Shown piece by piece: positions 28,092 through 36,486 of a DNA stretch of 64,000 nucleotides (position 1 is the first letter of the stretch; each line of letters starts with the position of its first letter). The position numbers were made by a program, and so were the translations under genes. The notes under the pieces were generated by a model that searched no databases, was not told the DNA's origin, and worked only from the letters and a program-made list of their open reading frames with translations. The DNA lies in the NCBI GenBank assembly GCA_011525385.1, contig WTGF01000013.1, positions 1 through 64,000 on the forward strand. The letters run 5' to 3'. Source of the stretch: Chloroflexota bacterium (lineage in GTDB: Bacteria; Chloroflexota; Anaerolineae; Aggregatilineales; Phototrophicaceae).

Positions 28092-29002
28092 CAAGAATAC
28101 TCCGGAGCAACCTGCCATTGAATGTTTCGCCAAGAGCGTACATCGAGTTGATGAAGCCGCGCATTGTCATATTGCTCGTTTTTACTTGCGTGACGAGCAT
28201 GATCGTCGCCACCAATTCGCTGCCGTCAGTCGAGCTCCTGTTGCTGACCATTCTGGGCGGCGCGCTTTCAGCCGGCGGGGCAAGCGCGATAAATCAGTAC
28301 CTGGACCGCGAACTCGATGCCAAGATGGCACGCACCGGCCGTCGTCCGATTCCATCCGGTCGTATTCCGGCGGAGCACGCTCTTATATTCGGCCTGGCGC
28401 TTGTGGCGTCTTCCGTCCTGATCCTGGGTGGCTTTGTCAATTGGCTGGCTGCGATCCTCGCGCTAGCTGGCGCCATCTACTACGTCGTCATTTACACGCT
28501 GATATTAAAGCGCAACACGGTCGTCAACATCTTGCTTGGTGGGGGCGCTGGCGCCATGCCGGTGCTGGTAGGCTGGGCGGCGGCGAGTGGATCCCTCGAG
28601 CTCCAGGTCTTTATCTTATTCGCCATTGTCTTTTACTGGACGCCGCCTCATTCCTGGGCGCTGGCGATTCTGGTCAACAAGGATTATGCCGCCGCTGATA
28701 TCCCCATGATGCCGGTGGCGCGCGGCGAAGCCGTGACCCGCTTTCAGATCCTGTTTTATTCCATCCAACTGGTCATCATTACTCTGACTCCGGCTCTGCT
28801 ACTGTGGTGGCCGCAGGCGCCTATCATGCTGGATTATTTCTATTTATCGATTGCTGCGATACTTGGGCTAATACTCATCGGCCTGGCTTTCAAGCTCATT
28901 CGCCGGGCGGACAAGGCCAGTGCCCGCGTACTCTATAAGTATTCGTCTCTTTATTTGGCTCTGCTGTTCCTGGCGATGATCCTCGATCGTCTGCTGCTCT
29001 GA
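28088..29002 (+). CDS. ctaB: protoheme IX farnesyltransferase (heme O synthase)
   Basis: 304-residue integral membrane prenyltransferase of the UbiA family, adding a farnesyl group to protoheme to give heme O, the substrate of CtaA. The first aspartate-rich motif is NQYLDRELDAKMARTGRRP (about 71-89). FYWTPPHSWALAI, typical of CtaB, is near 180. ATGA overlap with ctaA shows coupling. Together they imply an aerobic respiratory chain with heme A; the oxidase subunits are not in the window. Confidence 0.94.
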   Translation: MTRILRSNLPLNVSPRAYIELMKPRIVILLVFTCVTSMIVATNSLPSVELLLLTILGGALSAGGASAINQYLDRELDAKMARTGRRPIPSGRIPAEHALIFGLALVASSVLILGGFVNWLAAILALAGAIYYVVIYTLILKRNTVVNILLGGGAGAMPVLVGWAAASGSLELQVFILFAIVFYWTPPHSWALAILVNKDYAAADIPMMPVARGEAVTRFQILFYSIQLVIITLTPALLLWWPQAPIMLDYFYLSIAAILGLILIGLAFKLIRRADKASARVLYKYSSLYLALLFLAMILDRLLL

Positions 29003-29015
29003 GAGGGCGTCTGGT

Positions 29016-29498
29016 GTGGCTGACAGCGGATCAACCGGGCAACATCCTAGGATAGCAGTTAGTTTCACTCTTGCGCTGCTGATCGTCTTCACGATCGTGT
29101 TCGCTGTCGCCTTCGTGGTAACGAGTACACCCGAATCTAGTACTTCCTCGTCAATTGTTGCGCAATCATACGCGACGGAAGTCGCGGCAGCGCTTTCGGA
29201 CGCGTCGGTCTCGGAAGGCGAAACGCTGATCGAGGCCTTTCAGTGCAGCATCTGCCACGTAATGGGAGAGGGTCGTGTCGCGCCTTCCTTCACGGGCATG
29301 GCCGACCGTGCCGAGACGCGGCGTCAGCCTTTATCGGCTGCGCAATATCTTTATGAGTCAATTGTTTCGCCCAGCGCTTTTCTGGCGGAAGGCTACGCCA
29401 ACGCCATGCCCGCCAATTTCGGCGATCGCTTGACACAAGCGGAGATCGGGCACATCATCGCTTATTTGCTTTCAATCTCCGGCAGTGTGAGTCACTAG
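29016..29498 (+). CDS. membrane-anchored cytochrome c
   Basis: 160 residues: an N-terminal membrane anchor (about 14-36), a Ser/Thr-rich linker, then a class I cytochrome c domain with heme site CSICH (Cys77-His81) and a probable axial methionine in NAMPANF near 137. GTG start, 13 bases after ctaB. Likely an electron donor to, or an accessory of, the aa3 oxidase whose heme is made by the two preceding genes. Confidence 0.85.
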   Translation: MADSGSTGQHPRIAVSFTLALLIVFTIVFAVAFVVTSTPESSTSSSIVAQSYATEVAAALSDASVSEGETLIEAFQCSICHVMGEGRVAPSFTGMADRAETRRQPLSAAQYLYESIVSPSAFLAEGYANAMPANFGDRLTQAEIGHIIAYLLSISGSVSH

Positions 29499-29620
29499 CT
29501 GTTTAACAACTTTTCCAGACACTCGCAAGTATCCAAAACTAGGTTCTGTTGACATTCTATCGTAACCATATCAGCGTGCCGACATGATGCAGAAATCCGA
29601 GATAAGATGTATCGAGTTTC

Positions 29621-30292
29621 TCAAATAGGCGTACCTCCTTGCGGCGCCACCCCCTCCAGAGAGCGGCTGGCGAAGCGCTCACGGTTGGTCAACTGAATCG
29701 TCATGCCGCCGTCGGTGAAGATATTGGCGCCGGTCACGTATGAGGATTGCTCACTCGCCAGAAAGAGCACGACATTGCCTACCTCGCGCGGGGTCTGCAC
29801 GCGAGCGAGCGGGATGTTGTCCAGCCAGTGCTGCCGCGCCATTGCGGCGTCTTCGGCGGCGTCCTGAATGTCGTTCCAGATTTGCGTGTCGGTCAGGCCG
29901 GGGCTGACGGCGTTGACGCGAATGCCGTAGGGCGCGAACTCGATCGCCATGGAACGCGTCATCATATCGACGCCGCCTTTGGAGGCGGCATAGGGCGCGG
30001 CGGCCGGCAAGGTAGCGACGGTATGCACGCTGGCGATGTTGACGATGGCGCCGCTGCGCCGGGGGACCATCGCCTCCAGCGCGTAGCGACTGCAAAGAAA
30101 ACTGCCCTTCAGATCCACGTCGACGACGCGGTCCCAATCAGCTTCGTCCATCTCCAGCGTTGGTTTGACGAAGTTGACGCCGGCGTTGTTGACCAGGGTG
30201 TCGATCTGACCGTAGGTTGACAGGGTCTCGTCCATGAGGCGCCGGCAATCAGCGGCGCCGATGACGATGGCGACGTGTCCCTTCCAGTTCAT
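29621..30292 (-). CDS. short-chain dehydrogenase with in-frame loss of the cofactor-binding region
   Basis: 223 residues, nearly identical along its length to the 272-residue SDR at 55051-55869, except for a 53-residue deletion. The N-terminus reads MNWKGHVAIVIGAADCRRLM, jumping from the GAA of the first strand straight to DCRRL. The glycine-rich GIGAGIA motif, helix B and the coenzyme-selecting ADINE loop are gone. The catalytic Ser (NIASVH) and Tyr-x3-Lys (YAASK) remain. Without the NAD-binding half the protein should not work as a dehydrogenase. It lies 119 bases beyond the lactonase-type gene on the same strand. Confidence 0.8.
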   Translation of the reverse strand: MNWKGHVAIVIGAADCRRLMDETLSTYGQIDTLVNNAGVNFVKPTLEMDEADWDRVVDVDLKGSFLCSRYALEAMVPRRSGAIVNIASVHTVATLPAAAPYAASKGGVDMMTRSMAIEFAPYGIRVNAVSPGLTDTQIWNDIQDAAEDAAMARQHWLDNIPLARVQTPREVGNVVLFLASEQSSYVTGANIFTDGGMTIQLTNRERFASRSLEGVAPQGGTPI

Positions 30293-30411
30293 CTGCAGGT
30301 GGCTCCTGCGACAGGCAAGTTACGCGCAGACGGGCGTCCGCGCGAGCATCCCTGATTGCCCGACCGTTCATAGTCTAGCGCGCGGGCCATGTTGCACAAC
30401 AGACTTCGGGT

Positions 30412-31269
30412 TCAATCCTTCAGGCGGTAAAATGCCAGGGCGTTGTCGTGAAAGAGTTTCTGCAACTCCGCGTCGGTACAGCCCGCAACGGCCCATTCAA
30501 GCGTTTCCACCCAGCGCGGATAGGCCGTGGCCTGGGCGGCGACCGGCCAGTCGCCGCCGTACATCACGCGCTCGAAGCCGAAACAGTCGATGACGTGGTC
30601 GATGTAGGGCCTGAGCTGTTCCCGGGTCCAGTTGTCGTGATCGGCTTCGGTGACCAGGCCGGAGATCTTGCACCAGACGTTGGGAAACTGCGACAGGGCC
30701 CTGATTTCGGCGCGCCAGGGGTCCATGAGACCGCTTTTGATGTCGGGCTTGCCGATATGGTCGAGGATGAACTGCACCTCGGGGCAAGTAGCCACCATTT
30801 TGATGGTGTTGGCCATTTGCGGGTGATGGATGCAAATGTCGAAAGTCAGGCCGTATTGTGGCAGCAGTTGAACGCCCGCAACGAAGTCCGGGCGCAGGCA
30901 GAAATCGATGTCCGGCTCGAACTGGATGATGCGCCGGATGCCCTTGACGCGCGGGTTGGCGGACAGCTTTTCCAGCGCCGGGCGGGCGGCGGCGCCGAGT
31001 TCCAGCGGCGCCCAGGCCACGATGCCCTGCAGCCGGCCGTCCTGATCGGCGAGACTGTCGACCCAGTCCGCTTCCTGCTGGAACTGCGCGAAGTCCACCT
31101 CGGCCTGCAGGAAGACCATCTTCTCAACAGCGATCGGACCGCAGGCCCGATCATAGTCTTCCAGCAGGTAAGGCTTGTTCAGAATAGGGATATCATCCAG
31201 CCAGGGATAGCGCAAATGCCTCGGATCCCAAACATGGAGATGCGTGTCAATCAGTGCAAAATCAAGCAT
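30412..31269 (-). CDS. amidohydrolase 2 family protein, sugar-lactonase type
   Basis: 285-residue TIM-barrel hydrolase of the COG3618 group, which includes L-fuconolactonase and L-rhamnono-lactonase. Motifs: IDTHLHVWDP at the start (HxH metal pair), FDICIHHPQM, ILDHIGKPD near 190 and MYGGDWPV near 250 (final aspartate). ATG at 31269 has GGAG 8 bases upstream and is preferred to a GTG at 31278. It stands next to an SDR gene, the pairing expected for oxidation of a sugar to its lactone followed by lactone opening; that SDR is damaged here, but its intact twin is at 55 kb. Confidence 0.82.
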   Translation of the reverse strand: MLDFALIDTHLHVWDPRHLRYPWLDDIPILNKPYLLEDYDRACGPIAVEKMVFLQAEVDFAQFQQEADWVDSLADQDGRLQGIVAWAPLELGAAARPALEKLSANPRVKGIRRIIQFEPDIDFCLRPDFVAGVQLLPQYGLTFDICIHHPQMANTIKMVATCPEVQFILDHIGKPDIKSGLMDPWRAEIRALSQFPNVWCKISGLVTEADHDNWTREQLRPYIDHVIDCFGFERVMYGGDWPVAAQATAYPRWVETLEWAVAGCTDAELQKLFHDNALAFYRLKD

Positions 31270-31652
31270 CAGTTTCACTCCACTAGTTGATTCATAGACA
31301 CAATCTTACGCGCCGACACCGGTCGGCCATCGCATTGTGCCCTGCGGACTACAATGCCTCGACATGTTCTCCGTCCTTTTCTGATTCTCTATCTTACAAC
31401 AAAGCGCTGAAAAGTATCTGGGAGTATCCGCAAGGGCAGCCTGGCGGCCTTGCCCACGGATGGGATAGCGCCAGGAGTCGAATTGCCAGTCGCGGACTTG
31501 TCGAAGCCAGAAACCGGGTTATTTCCGCCGGGCGCTATTCGCCGGGTTGCCCCCGCGGATTACCTGTTTCGCGGAAAAAGCTTGTCCGGGGCGACTTATG
31601 TGCCTCTGCCGCCAAGTATTGCTACTATTAGGCAAAGCAGAATGAGCCAGTC
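31270..31652. other. intergenic region, nothing recognised
   Basis: About 380 bases between divergent genes. No convincing gene, hairpin terminator or repeat was seen; it presumably holds the promoters of the lactonase and radical SAM genes. Confidence 0.5.
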
Positions 31653-32528
31653 ATGAACATCCGATATATCCAATCCAAAAGCATCCTCACGCCACAGAAG
31701 CGCGGCTTCCTCACCGCCGGCGAGCGCCCCTATACGCACAGCTTGTCCTGGTCCATCGGCTGCGGCTTCGGCTCGATCTACTGCGGCGCCTATTGCTATG
31801 CCCAGAAGCTGCCCAACTGGCTCTATTCGCGGCGCGAGGGCGAAGGCTGGGGCCAGGCGCTGATCATCAAAGCCAACGCGGCCGAATTGCTGGAGGCGCA
31901 ACTGGCCCGGGCGCGGAACCGGCGCGGGATGCGCATCTTCATGAGCCCGGTCACCGATCCCTACCAGCCGCTGGAGCGCAAGCTGCGCCTGACGCGGCGC
32001 TGCCTGGATGTCTTCGCGCGCTATGAGGATCTTGACCTGCTGCTGATTCAGACGCGCGGTCCGGCGGTCGTCGACGATCTGGATCGCATCGCCCGCATCC
32101 CCTACGCCTGGCTGGGCATGTCCATCGAGACCGACCGCGACGATCTGCCCTACGGTCCAGCGAAGACGCATGTGGAGAAGCGCCTGGAGGCGGTCAAGCG
32201 CGCGGTCGAGGCTGGTCTGCGCGTACAGATCGCGGTCTCGCCGGTATTGCCCTATTCGCCGGCATTCGCCGAGCGCTTGCTGGCGACCGGGGCCCAGCGC
32301 ATCGTCATCGATACCTTCGCCCTGGGCGATGGGGGGCGCGGGGCGCGCACGGCGAGCAGTCCCTTCGCGGCGCTTGCCGATTACGACTGGCGCGACGACG
32401 GTATGGCCGAGAGTTTGTACCATCAGTTGACGGCGTATCATTACGATGTGTCCTGGAGCGGCGAGGGTTTTGCGGGCATTTTGGGACAGAATGAACCTTT
32501 CACCCCCCAAACCGGCTCTTTAGGTTGA
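31653..32528 (+). CDS. radical SAM protein of the SPL-like group with unusual cysteine spacing
   Basis: 291 residues. The probable cluster-binding motif is Cys37-x6-Cys44-x3-Cys48 in GCGFGSIYCGAYCYAQ, not the canonical Cx3Cx2C. The next conserved block, SPVTDPYQPLERKLRLTR (about 98-115), is typical of the spore-photoproduct-lyase-like radical SAM family, and GMSIETD follows near 150. The family uses a 4Fe-4S cluster and S-adenosylmethionine to make a radical; members of this group are mostly uncharacterised. It precedes the sigma-factor gene by 22 bases, so both are probably on one transcript. Confidence 0.75.
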   Translation: MNIRYIQSKSILTPQKRGFLTAGERPYTHSLSWSIGCGFGSIYCGAYCYAQKLPNWLYSRREGEGWGQALIIKANAAELLEAQLARARNRRGMRIFMSPVTDPYQPLERKLRLTRRCLDVFARYEDLDLLLIQTRGPAVVDDLDRIARIPYAWLGMSIETDRDDLPYGPAKTHVEKRLEAVKRAVEAGLRVQIAVSPVLPYSPAFAERLLATGAQRIVIDTFALGDGGRGARTASSPFAALADYDWRDDGMAESLYHQLTAYHYDVSWSGEGFAGILGQNEPFTPQTGSLG

Positions 32529-32550
32529 AGACATAATCCAAGGAGCGCCT

Positions 32551-34209
32551 ATGGAAAAACTGACCGGACTGATCATCGCCTCCCGCGCGGGAGATTGCGA
32601 TGCCTACGAAGAAGTCGTGCGCCGCTTCCAGGATATGGCCGTGGCCTATGCCTATGCCCAGCTGGGCAACTGGCAAGAGGCGGAAGACGCCGCGCAGGAA
32701 GCCTTCATCGCCGCCTGGTACGGCTTGCTCAGCTTACGAAATGCCGCGGCCTTCCCGGGCTGGTTCCGGCGCATCGTGCATTCCCGCGCCAACCGCCGCC
32801 TGCGCCTGCGGCAACCGACGCTGGTCTCGCTCGAGCAAGTCGGGGAGATCGCCGTCGATCCGCCGCCGGATAGCGAAGGACTGCCTGACGAAATCGCCGC
32901 CACGATCGAGTCTTTGCCCGAGGCGCAGCGCAGCGTCTTGCTCTTGCATTATATGAACGACTTCGCGCAAGCCGAGATCGCCGCCTTCCTGGAAATTCCC
33001 CTGGGCACGGTCAAATCCCGGCTCTATCACGCGCGAAAACAGATCAAACAAAGGATGACAGCATTGGATAACTTATCCGCACAACGTCCCTCGCGGGACA
33101 GTCAATTCACCGAAAAGGTCATGCGCCTCTTTGATGCCGCCAAATCCGGCGATATCGACAAGGTGCGGGCTTTGCTCGCCGAAGACGGTCGCCTGGCCAA
33201 TGCCGAAGGATACGTCAGGACATCGCTCTGGGGGTCGGACGCCAAAGCGCTGCACGTGGCGGTGATGCATGGGCGCAAGGACATCGTCGATTTGCTGCTG
33301 GCGCACGGCGCCGATATCAACGCCCGCGACGACAAATACCACTTTAACGCGCTGATCCACGCCATCGACCTGGCCGATTTCATGCCGGAATACGCCGACT
33401 TGGGCATGGTTGATTTTCTGCTGGAGCGCGGCGCCGAAATGGACGTCTGGGCTTGCGCCTGGCTGGGCGATATGGAAGGCGTCAAGCAGCGGCTGGACGA
33501 GAATCCAGCCTTGGTCAACGCCATCGGTCCCGGACCCAGCACTTTGATGTCCTTTTGCCGCGATGTGAAAACGATCGAGTTCTATTTAGGTTACGGCGCC
33601 GACCCGCTGGTGCGCTACCAACGTCACGGCAAAACGCGCGAGAGTTCGCCCCTGCGCGATCAAGCCTATCGCCGCAATTACGCCGGCCTGCGCCGTCTGC
33701 TGCGGCACCTGGACTGGGCGGTTGATGTTTTCTGGGCGGCCATCATGGGCGATATCGACTCCTTGCGCGCGCTTCTGTCGGAGGACAGAAGCCTGGTAGG
33801 CGCCAGCACGCCCGATGATCACGTGCTGGGCGCTGGGATGAGTCCGCTGCACTTGGCGGCGCAAGGCGGCCACCTCGACGCCATGGAACTGCTGCTGGAA
33901 GCCGGCGCAGATATCAACGCGGTCGACGCCCGCGGATATACGCCGCTGCACTTTGTCATCTGCTATGGACCGAAGCAGTTTTTCGATCCGCTACCCGATC
34001 TCAGCGAGACGACGGGGGATATCGGCGTTTATCATCTTTTGACCGACGTACCGCGTTTTCTGATTGACCGGGGCGCCGATCTCTCCGCCCGCGAGCGCGA
34101 ATCTGGCAAGACGCCGCTGGAGCTGGCCGGTTCGCAATTTGAAGACGAAACCGACCGGGGCGACGTGATTGACCTGCTAAAAGCGGCTGGCAAAACGCTT
34201 GCCGGATAG
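32551..34209 (+). CDS. ECF-type sigma-70 factor fused to ankyrin repeats
   Basis: 552 residues with two distinct parts. Residues 1-170 are an ECF sigma factor: region 2 at about 8-85 (YAYAQLGNWQEAEDAAQEAF) and region 4 at about 122-168 (LPEAQRSVLLLHYM, then EIPLGTVKSRLYHARKQI, the helix-turn-helix). Residues 185-545 are ankyrin repeats, clearest at ALHVAVMHGRKDIVDLLLAHGADINA (233-258) and SPLHLAAQGGHLDAMELLLE (431-450), with degenerate copies between. AAGGAG is 5 bases ahead of the ATG. No anti-sigma gene is adjacent, so the ankyrin part may regulate the sigma part or bind a partner; that is inference. Confidence 0.9.
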   Translation: MEKLTGLIIASRAGDCDAYEEVVRRFQDMAVAYAYAQLGNWQEAEDAAQEAFIAAWYGLLSLRNAAAFPGWFRRIVHSRANRRLRLRQPTLVSLEQVGEIAVDPPPDSEGLPDEIAATIESLPEAQRSVLLLHYMNDFAQAEIAAFLEIPLGTVKSRLYHARKQIKQRMTALDNLSAQRPSRDSQFTEKVMRLFDAAKSGDIDKVRALLAEDGRLANAEGYVRTSLWGSDAKALHVAVMHGRKDIVDLLLAHGADINARDDKYHFNALIHAIDLADFMPEYADLGMVDFLLERGAEMDVWACAWLGDMEGVKQRLDENPALVNAIGPGPSTLMSFCRDVKTIEFYLGYGADPLVRYQRHGKTRESSPLRDQAYRRNYAGLRRLLRHLDWAVDVFWAAIMGDIDSLRALLSEDRSLVGASTPDDHVLGAGMSPLHLAAQGGHLDAMELLLEAGADINAVDARGYTPLHFVICYGPKQFFDPLPDLSETTGDIGVYHLLTDVPRFLIDRGADLSARERESGKTPLELAGSQFEDETDRGDVIDLLKAAGKTLAG

Positions 34210-34318
34210 AGATCCTCGCCGCACAGCGTTGACTGGCTCGGATACCGGGCGGCTCGGCGAGACCGACGACAGCGATCGTTGGTCACTCCAGGAAAGCATT
34301 TATCTTTTCGTGATGGCT

Positions 34319-35602
34319 TTAGAGCGCTGGCTTGAGCTTGCGCTTTGGTTTTGTTACGAAGACGTAGAGCCAGAAGAGCGCGGTGCCGATGAAGGCGATC
34401 AACGCCCCAAGCAGAAATAGATCGCGGAATGTGAAGGCGGTCAGGAGCAAACCCCCGCCCAGCGCCATCATCGCGAAGCTCAAACCCGCCGCAGCTTCGC
34501 CAGTGCCAGCCATCAGCGCTTGATGCTTCCGGGGCACCAGGTCGAGGATATAGACGATAAAGGCGGTGTAGCGGACGGACATCATACCGATCGCGCCGAT
34601 ATAACCAAAAGAGGCGGCCAGCCAATGCTCCACCAGCGCCATCGGAATCAGGCAGAGCGTCGCCACCAGCGACGCTCCGATGACGACCCGGACATTGCCC
34701 CAACGCTGTACCAAAGAGGGCGTCAGCAGAGCGGTCGGCACGCCGGTCAAGCGACCGATGGCGGCCATAGCCCCGATCAGCGCGGTCGATACCGCCAGGC
34801 GCTGGTCCATGTAGACGTTGAAGTAGACCATCGCGGTCGCCGAGCCCGCGACCTGGAACAAGCGAATCACCGTCATGATGACGATTAGCATGAGAACCGA
34901 TGCCGCCCAGCCATTACGCCCGTCGCCGCGCTCCACCGTCTTTTCGCGCGGGCTGGGCTTGGCTTTTGGCGGCAGCGGACGAATGCGCATAACGAGCATG
35001 GTGGATAGCGCCAGGACGACGGTAGCCAACGCGAAAGTGATGCGATATGGCTCGGGATCATCCAGAGTCCAACTGTTCAGGCCCGCAATAGCGCCAGGCA
35101 ATAGCCCGGCAATCAGGCTGCCGGCGAAACCGGCCAAGGACCAATGCGCCGCCTTGAGAGCGAAAGCGCGGTGTTTGAAAGCCTCATCCACCACATTCAT
35201 CAAGAAGGGCGCGCTATTCACAAAGAAAAAGGCGAATCCGCCGAACATCAGGGCTGGCGGCAAGACAAAGCCAGCCTCCCGCCAGCCCGGCGGCAGCCAC
35301 TCCGCCATGGGCAGCAGCAAACCGCCTACAAGACTTACAGCGGCGCCAGCCTTCATCAACCCGGTCGTGGACATGCGCGAACCGAGGATGCCAGCCGGCA
35401 AACTGGCTATGCCGAAGGTGAGCAAGCCGACTGCGTTTACCAGTCCAATGAACTCGGTGCCGTAACCCAGGCGCAGCAAGTACAAATTGAGCAGTACGGA
35501 ATAGAGACCGTCGACGACAACGGACAAACCGACAAGAACGACGAAGAAAATACGCGCCTGCGGGTTGAAGGCGCGTATGGATTGGACGGCGCTTATGAGC
35601 AT
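34319..35602 (-). CDS. major facilitator superfamily transporter
   Basis: About 427 residues from the ATG, twelve membrane spans, with a charged central loop (PKAKPSPREKTVERGD) between spans six and seven. Loop 2-3 (AGILGSRMSTTGLMKAG) fits the MFS signature position. Substrate unknown. The start is uncertain: a TTG at 35623 overlaps the RidA gene, and a GTG at 35611 is also possible; none has a good ribosome site. Same strand and touching the RidA gene, so probably co-transcribed. Confidence 0.82.
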   Translation of the reverse strand: MLISAVQSIRAFNPQARIFFVVLVGLSVVVDGLYSVLLNLYLLRLGYGTEFIGLVNAVGLLTFGIASLPAGILGSRMSTTGLMKAGAAVSLVGGLLLPMAEWLPPGWREAGFVLPPALMFGGFAFFFVNSAPFLMNVVDEAFKHRAFALKAAHWSLAGFAGSLIAGLLPGAIAGLNSWTLDDPEPYRITFALATVVLALSTMLVMRIRPLPPKAKPSPREKTVERGDGRNGWAASVLMLIVIMTVIRLFQVAGSATAMVYFNVYMDQRLAVSTALIGAMAAIGRLTGVPTALLTPSLVQRWGNVRVVIGASLVATLCLIPMALVEHWLAASFGYIGAIGMMSVRYTAFIVYILDLVPRKHQALMAGTGEAAAGLSFAMMALGGGLLLTAFTFRDLFLLGALIAFIGTALFWLYVFVTKPKRKLKPAL

Positions 35603-35615
35603 GGACGCCACTGGT

Positions 35616-36053
35616 CTAGTCAACTACCTCAAATACCGCTTCAATCTCGACTGCGAATCCGTTGGGCAAAGACGCGAAACCAAGCGCGCTGCGGGCGTGC
35701 TTTTCGCCATCGTAGAGTTCCCAGAATAGTTCCGACGCGCCGTTGATCACCAGATGCTGATCGGTGAAATCCGGCGCGGAATTGACCGCGCCCAGCAATT
35801 TGCGCAGACGCAGGTTATTGACCGTGCCGGTCAGCGTATAAGCGGCTTTGAGCAGGTCCTCGGCGCAGACGCGCGCGGCTTGCTTGCCGGTTTCGACATC
35901 GACCCCTGCGCCCAGTTTGCCCACGTAGCCCGTCGATACGTGGCCGGAGCAGTATATGGTGTTGCCGATGCGCGTGGCCGGCGCCAGCGTGGGCGACGGT
36001 GTGAAGTCTTCAATATCGATGCCCATCGCTTTCACTTTTTCGTCCAATGACAT
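35616..36053 (-). CDS. RidA/YjgF family protein
   Basis: 145 residues of the RidA fold (IGNTIYCSGHVS near 30, FWELYDGEKHARSALGFASLPNGFAVEIEAVFEV at the end, quoted in part). RidA proteins hydrolyse reactive enamines/imines released by PLP enzymes; divergent members have other uses. The C-terminal RSALGFASLPNG carries the arginine that usually binds the substrate carboxylate. First gene of a two-gene unit with the MFS transporter. Confidence 0.82.
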   Translation of the reverse strand: MSLDEKVKAMGIDIEDFTPSPTLAPATRIGNTIYCSGHVSTGYVGKLGAGVDVETGKQAARVCAEDLLKAAYTLTGTVNNLRLRKLLGAVNSAPDFTDQHLVINGASELFWELYDGEKHARSALGFASLPNGFAVEIEAVFEVVD

Positions 36054-36199
36054 TTGTATGTCCTTTCAAAATCCTTGCGGAAACAAGTGGTTGGTGGATT
36101 ATAAGTCCGATGCCCTAGGTGACCATACCCAAAACCGCTTCAGGCAGGGCAATCGCATAGACGTCTTTTCTGTCGAGAATCACGTCAATTTGGCATAGT

Positions 36200-36224
36200 G
36201 TAGGGGCGGCTCGCTGATCCGCCC
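36200..36224. repeat. dispersed GTAGGGGCG palindrome
   Basis: GTAGGGGCGG followed by CCGCCC: stem GGGCGG (36204-36209) and CCGCCC (36219-36224), 9-base loop. Same opening as the elements at 4230 and 38891. The rest of the 36054-36486 gap contains nothing else I recognise. Confidence 0.55.
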
Positions 36225-36486
36225 GACTTCATCGACCGTCCAGTCGCGGGCGTTTCAGCGGGTCGTGCAGGTCGCGTGGACACCGACCGCCGACGTTTAG
36301 CGTCAAACCACCCTTTTGGCAGGCAATGTCAAATCTGGCTATCCTCGATGGTTTTATGCCAATAGTCCGAAGTGCGTACTCAACACCAAAGTGAACTCAA
36401 ACCCGGCGTACTCGGTGATAAAATGAAAAGAGTTGCCATTGCGCTTCGTTTATGCCAACCTAGTCCGCGAAGGAACCCCTACGCAA

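Noticed and set aside
31287..31631. A 114-residue frame between the lactonase and radical SAM genes
   Set aside because: No ribosome site, no recognisable motif and low-complexity composition; treated as non-coding.
30448..32510. Long antisense frames over the amidohydrolase (280 residues) and the radical SAM gene (304 residues)
   Set aside because: The sense frames carry clear family motifs; the antisense products resemble nothing and have no ribosome sites.
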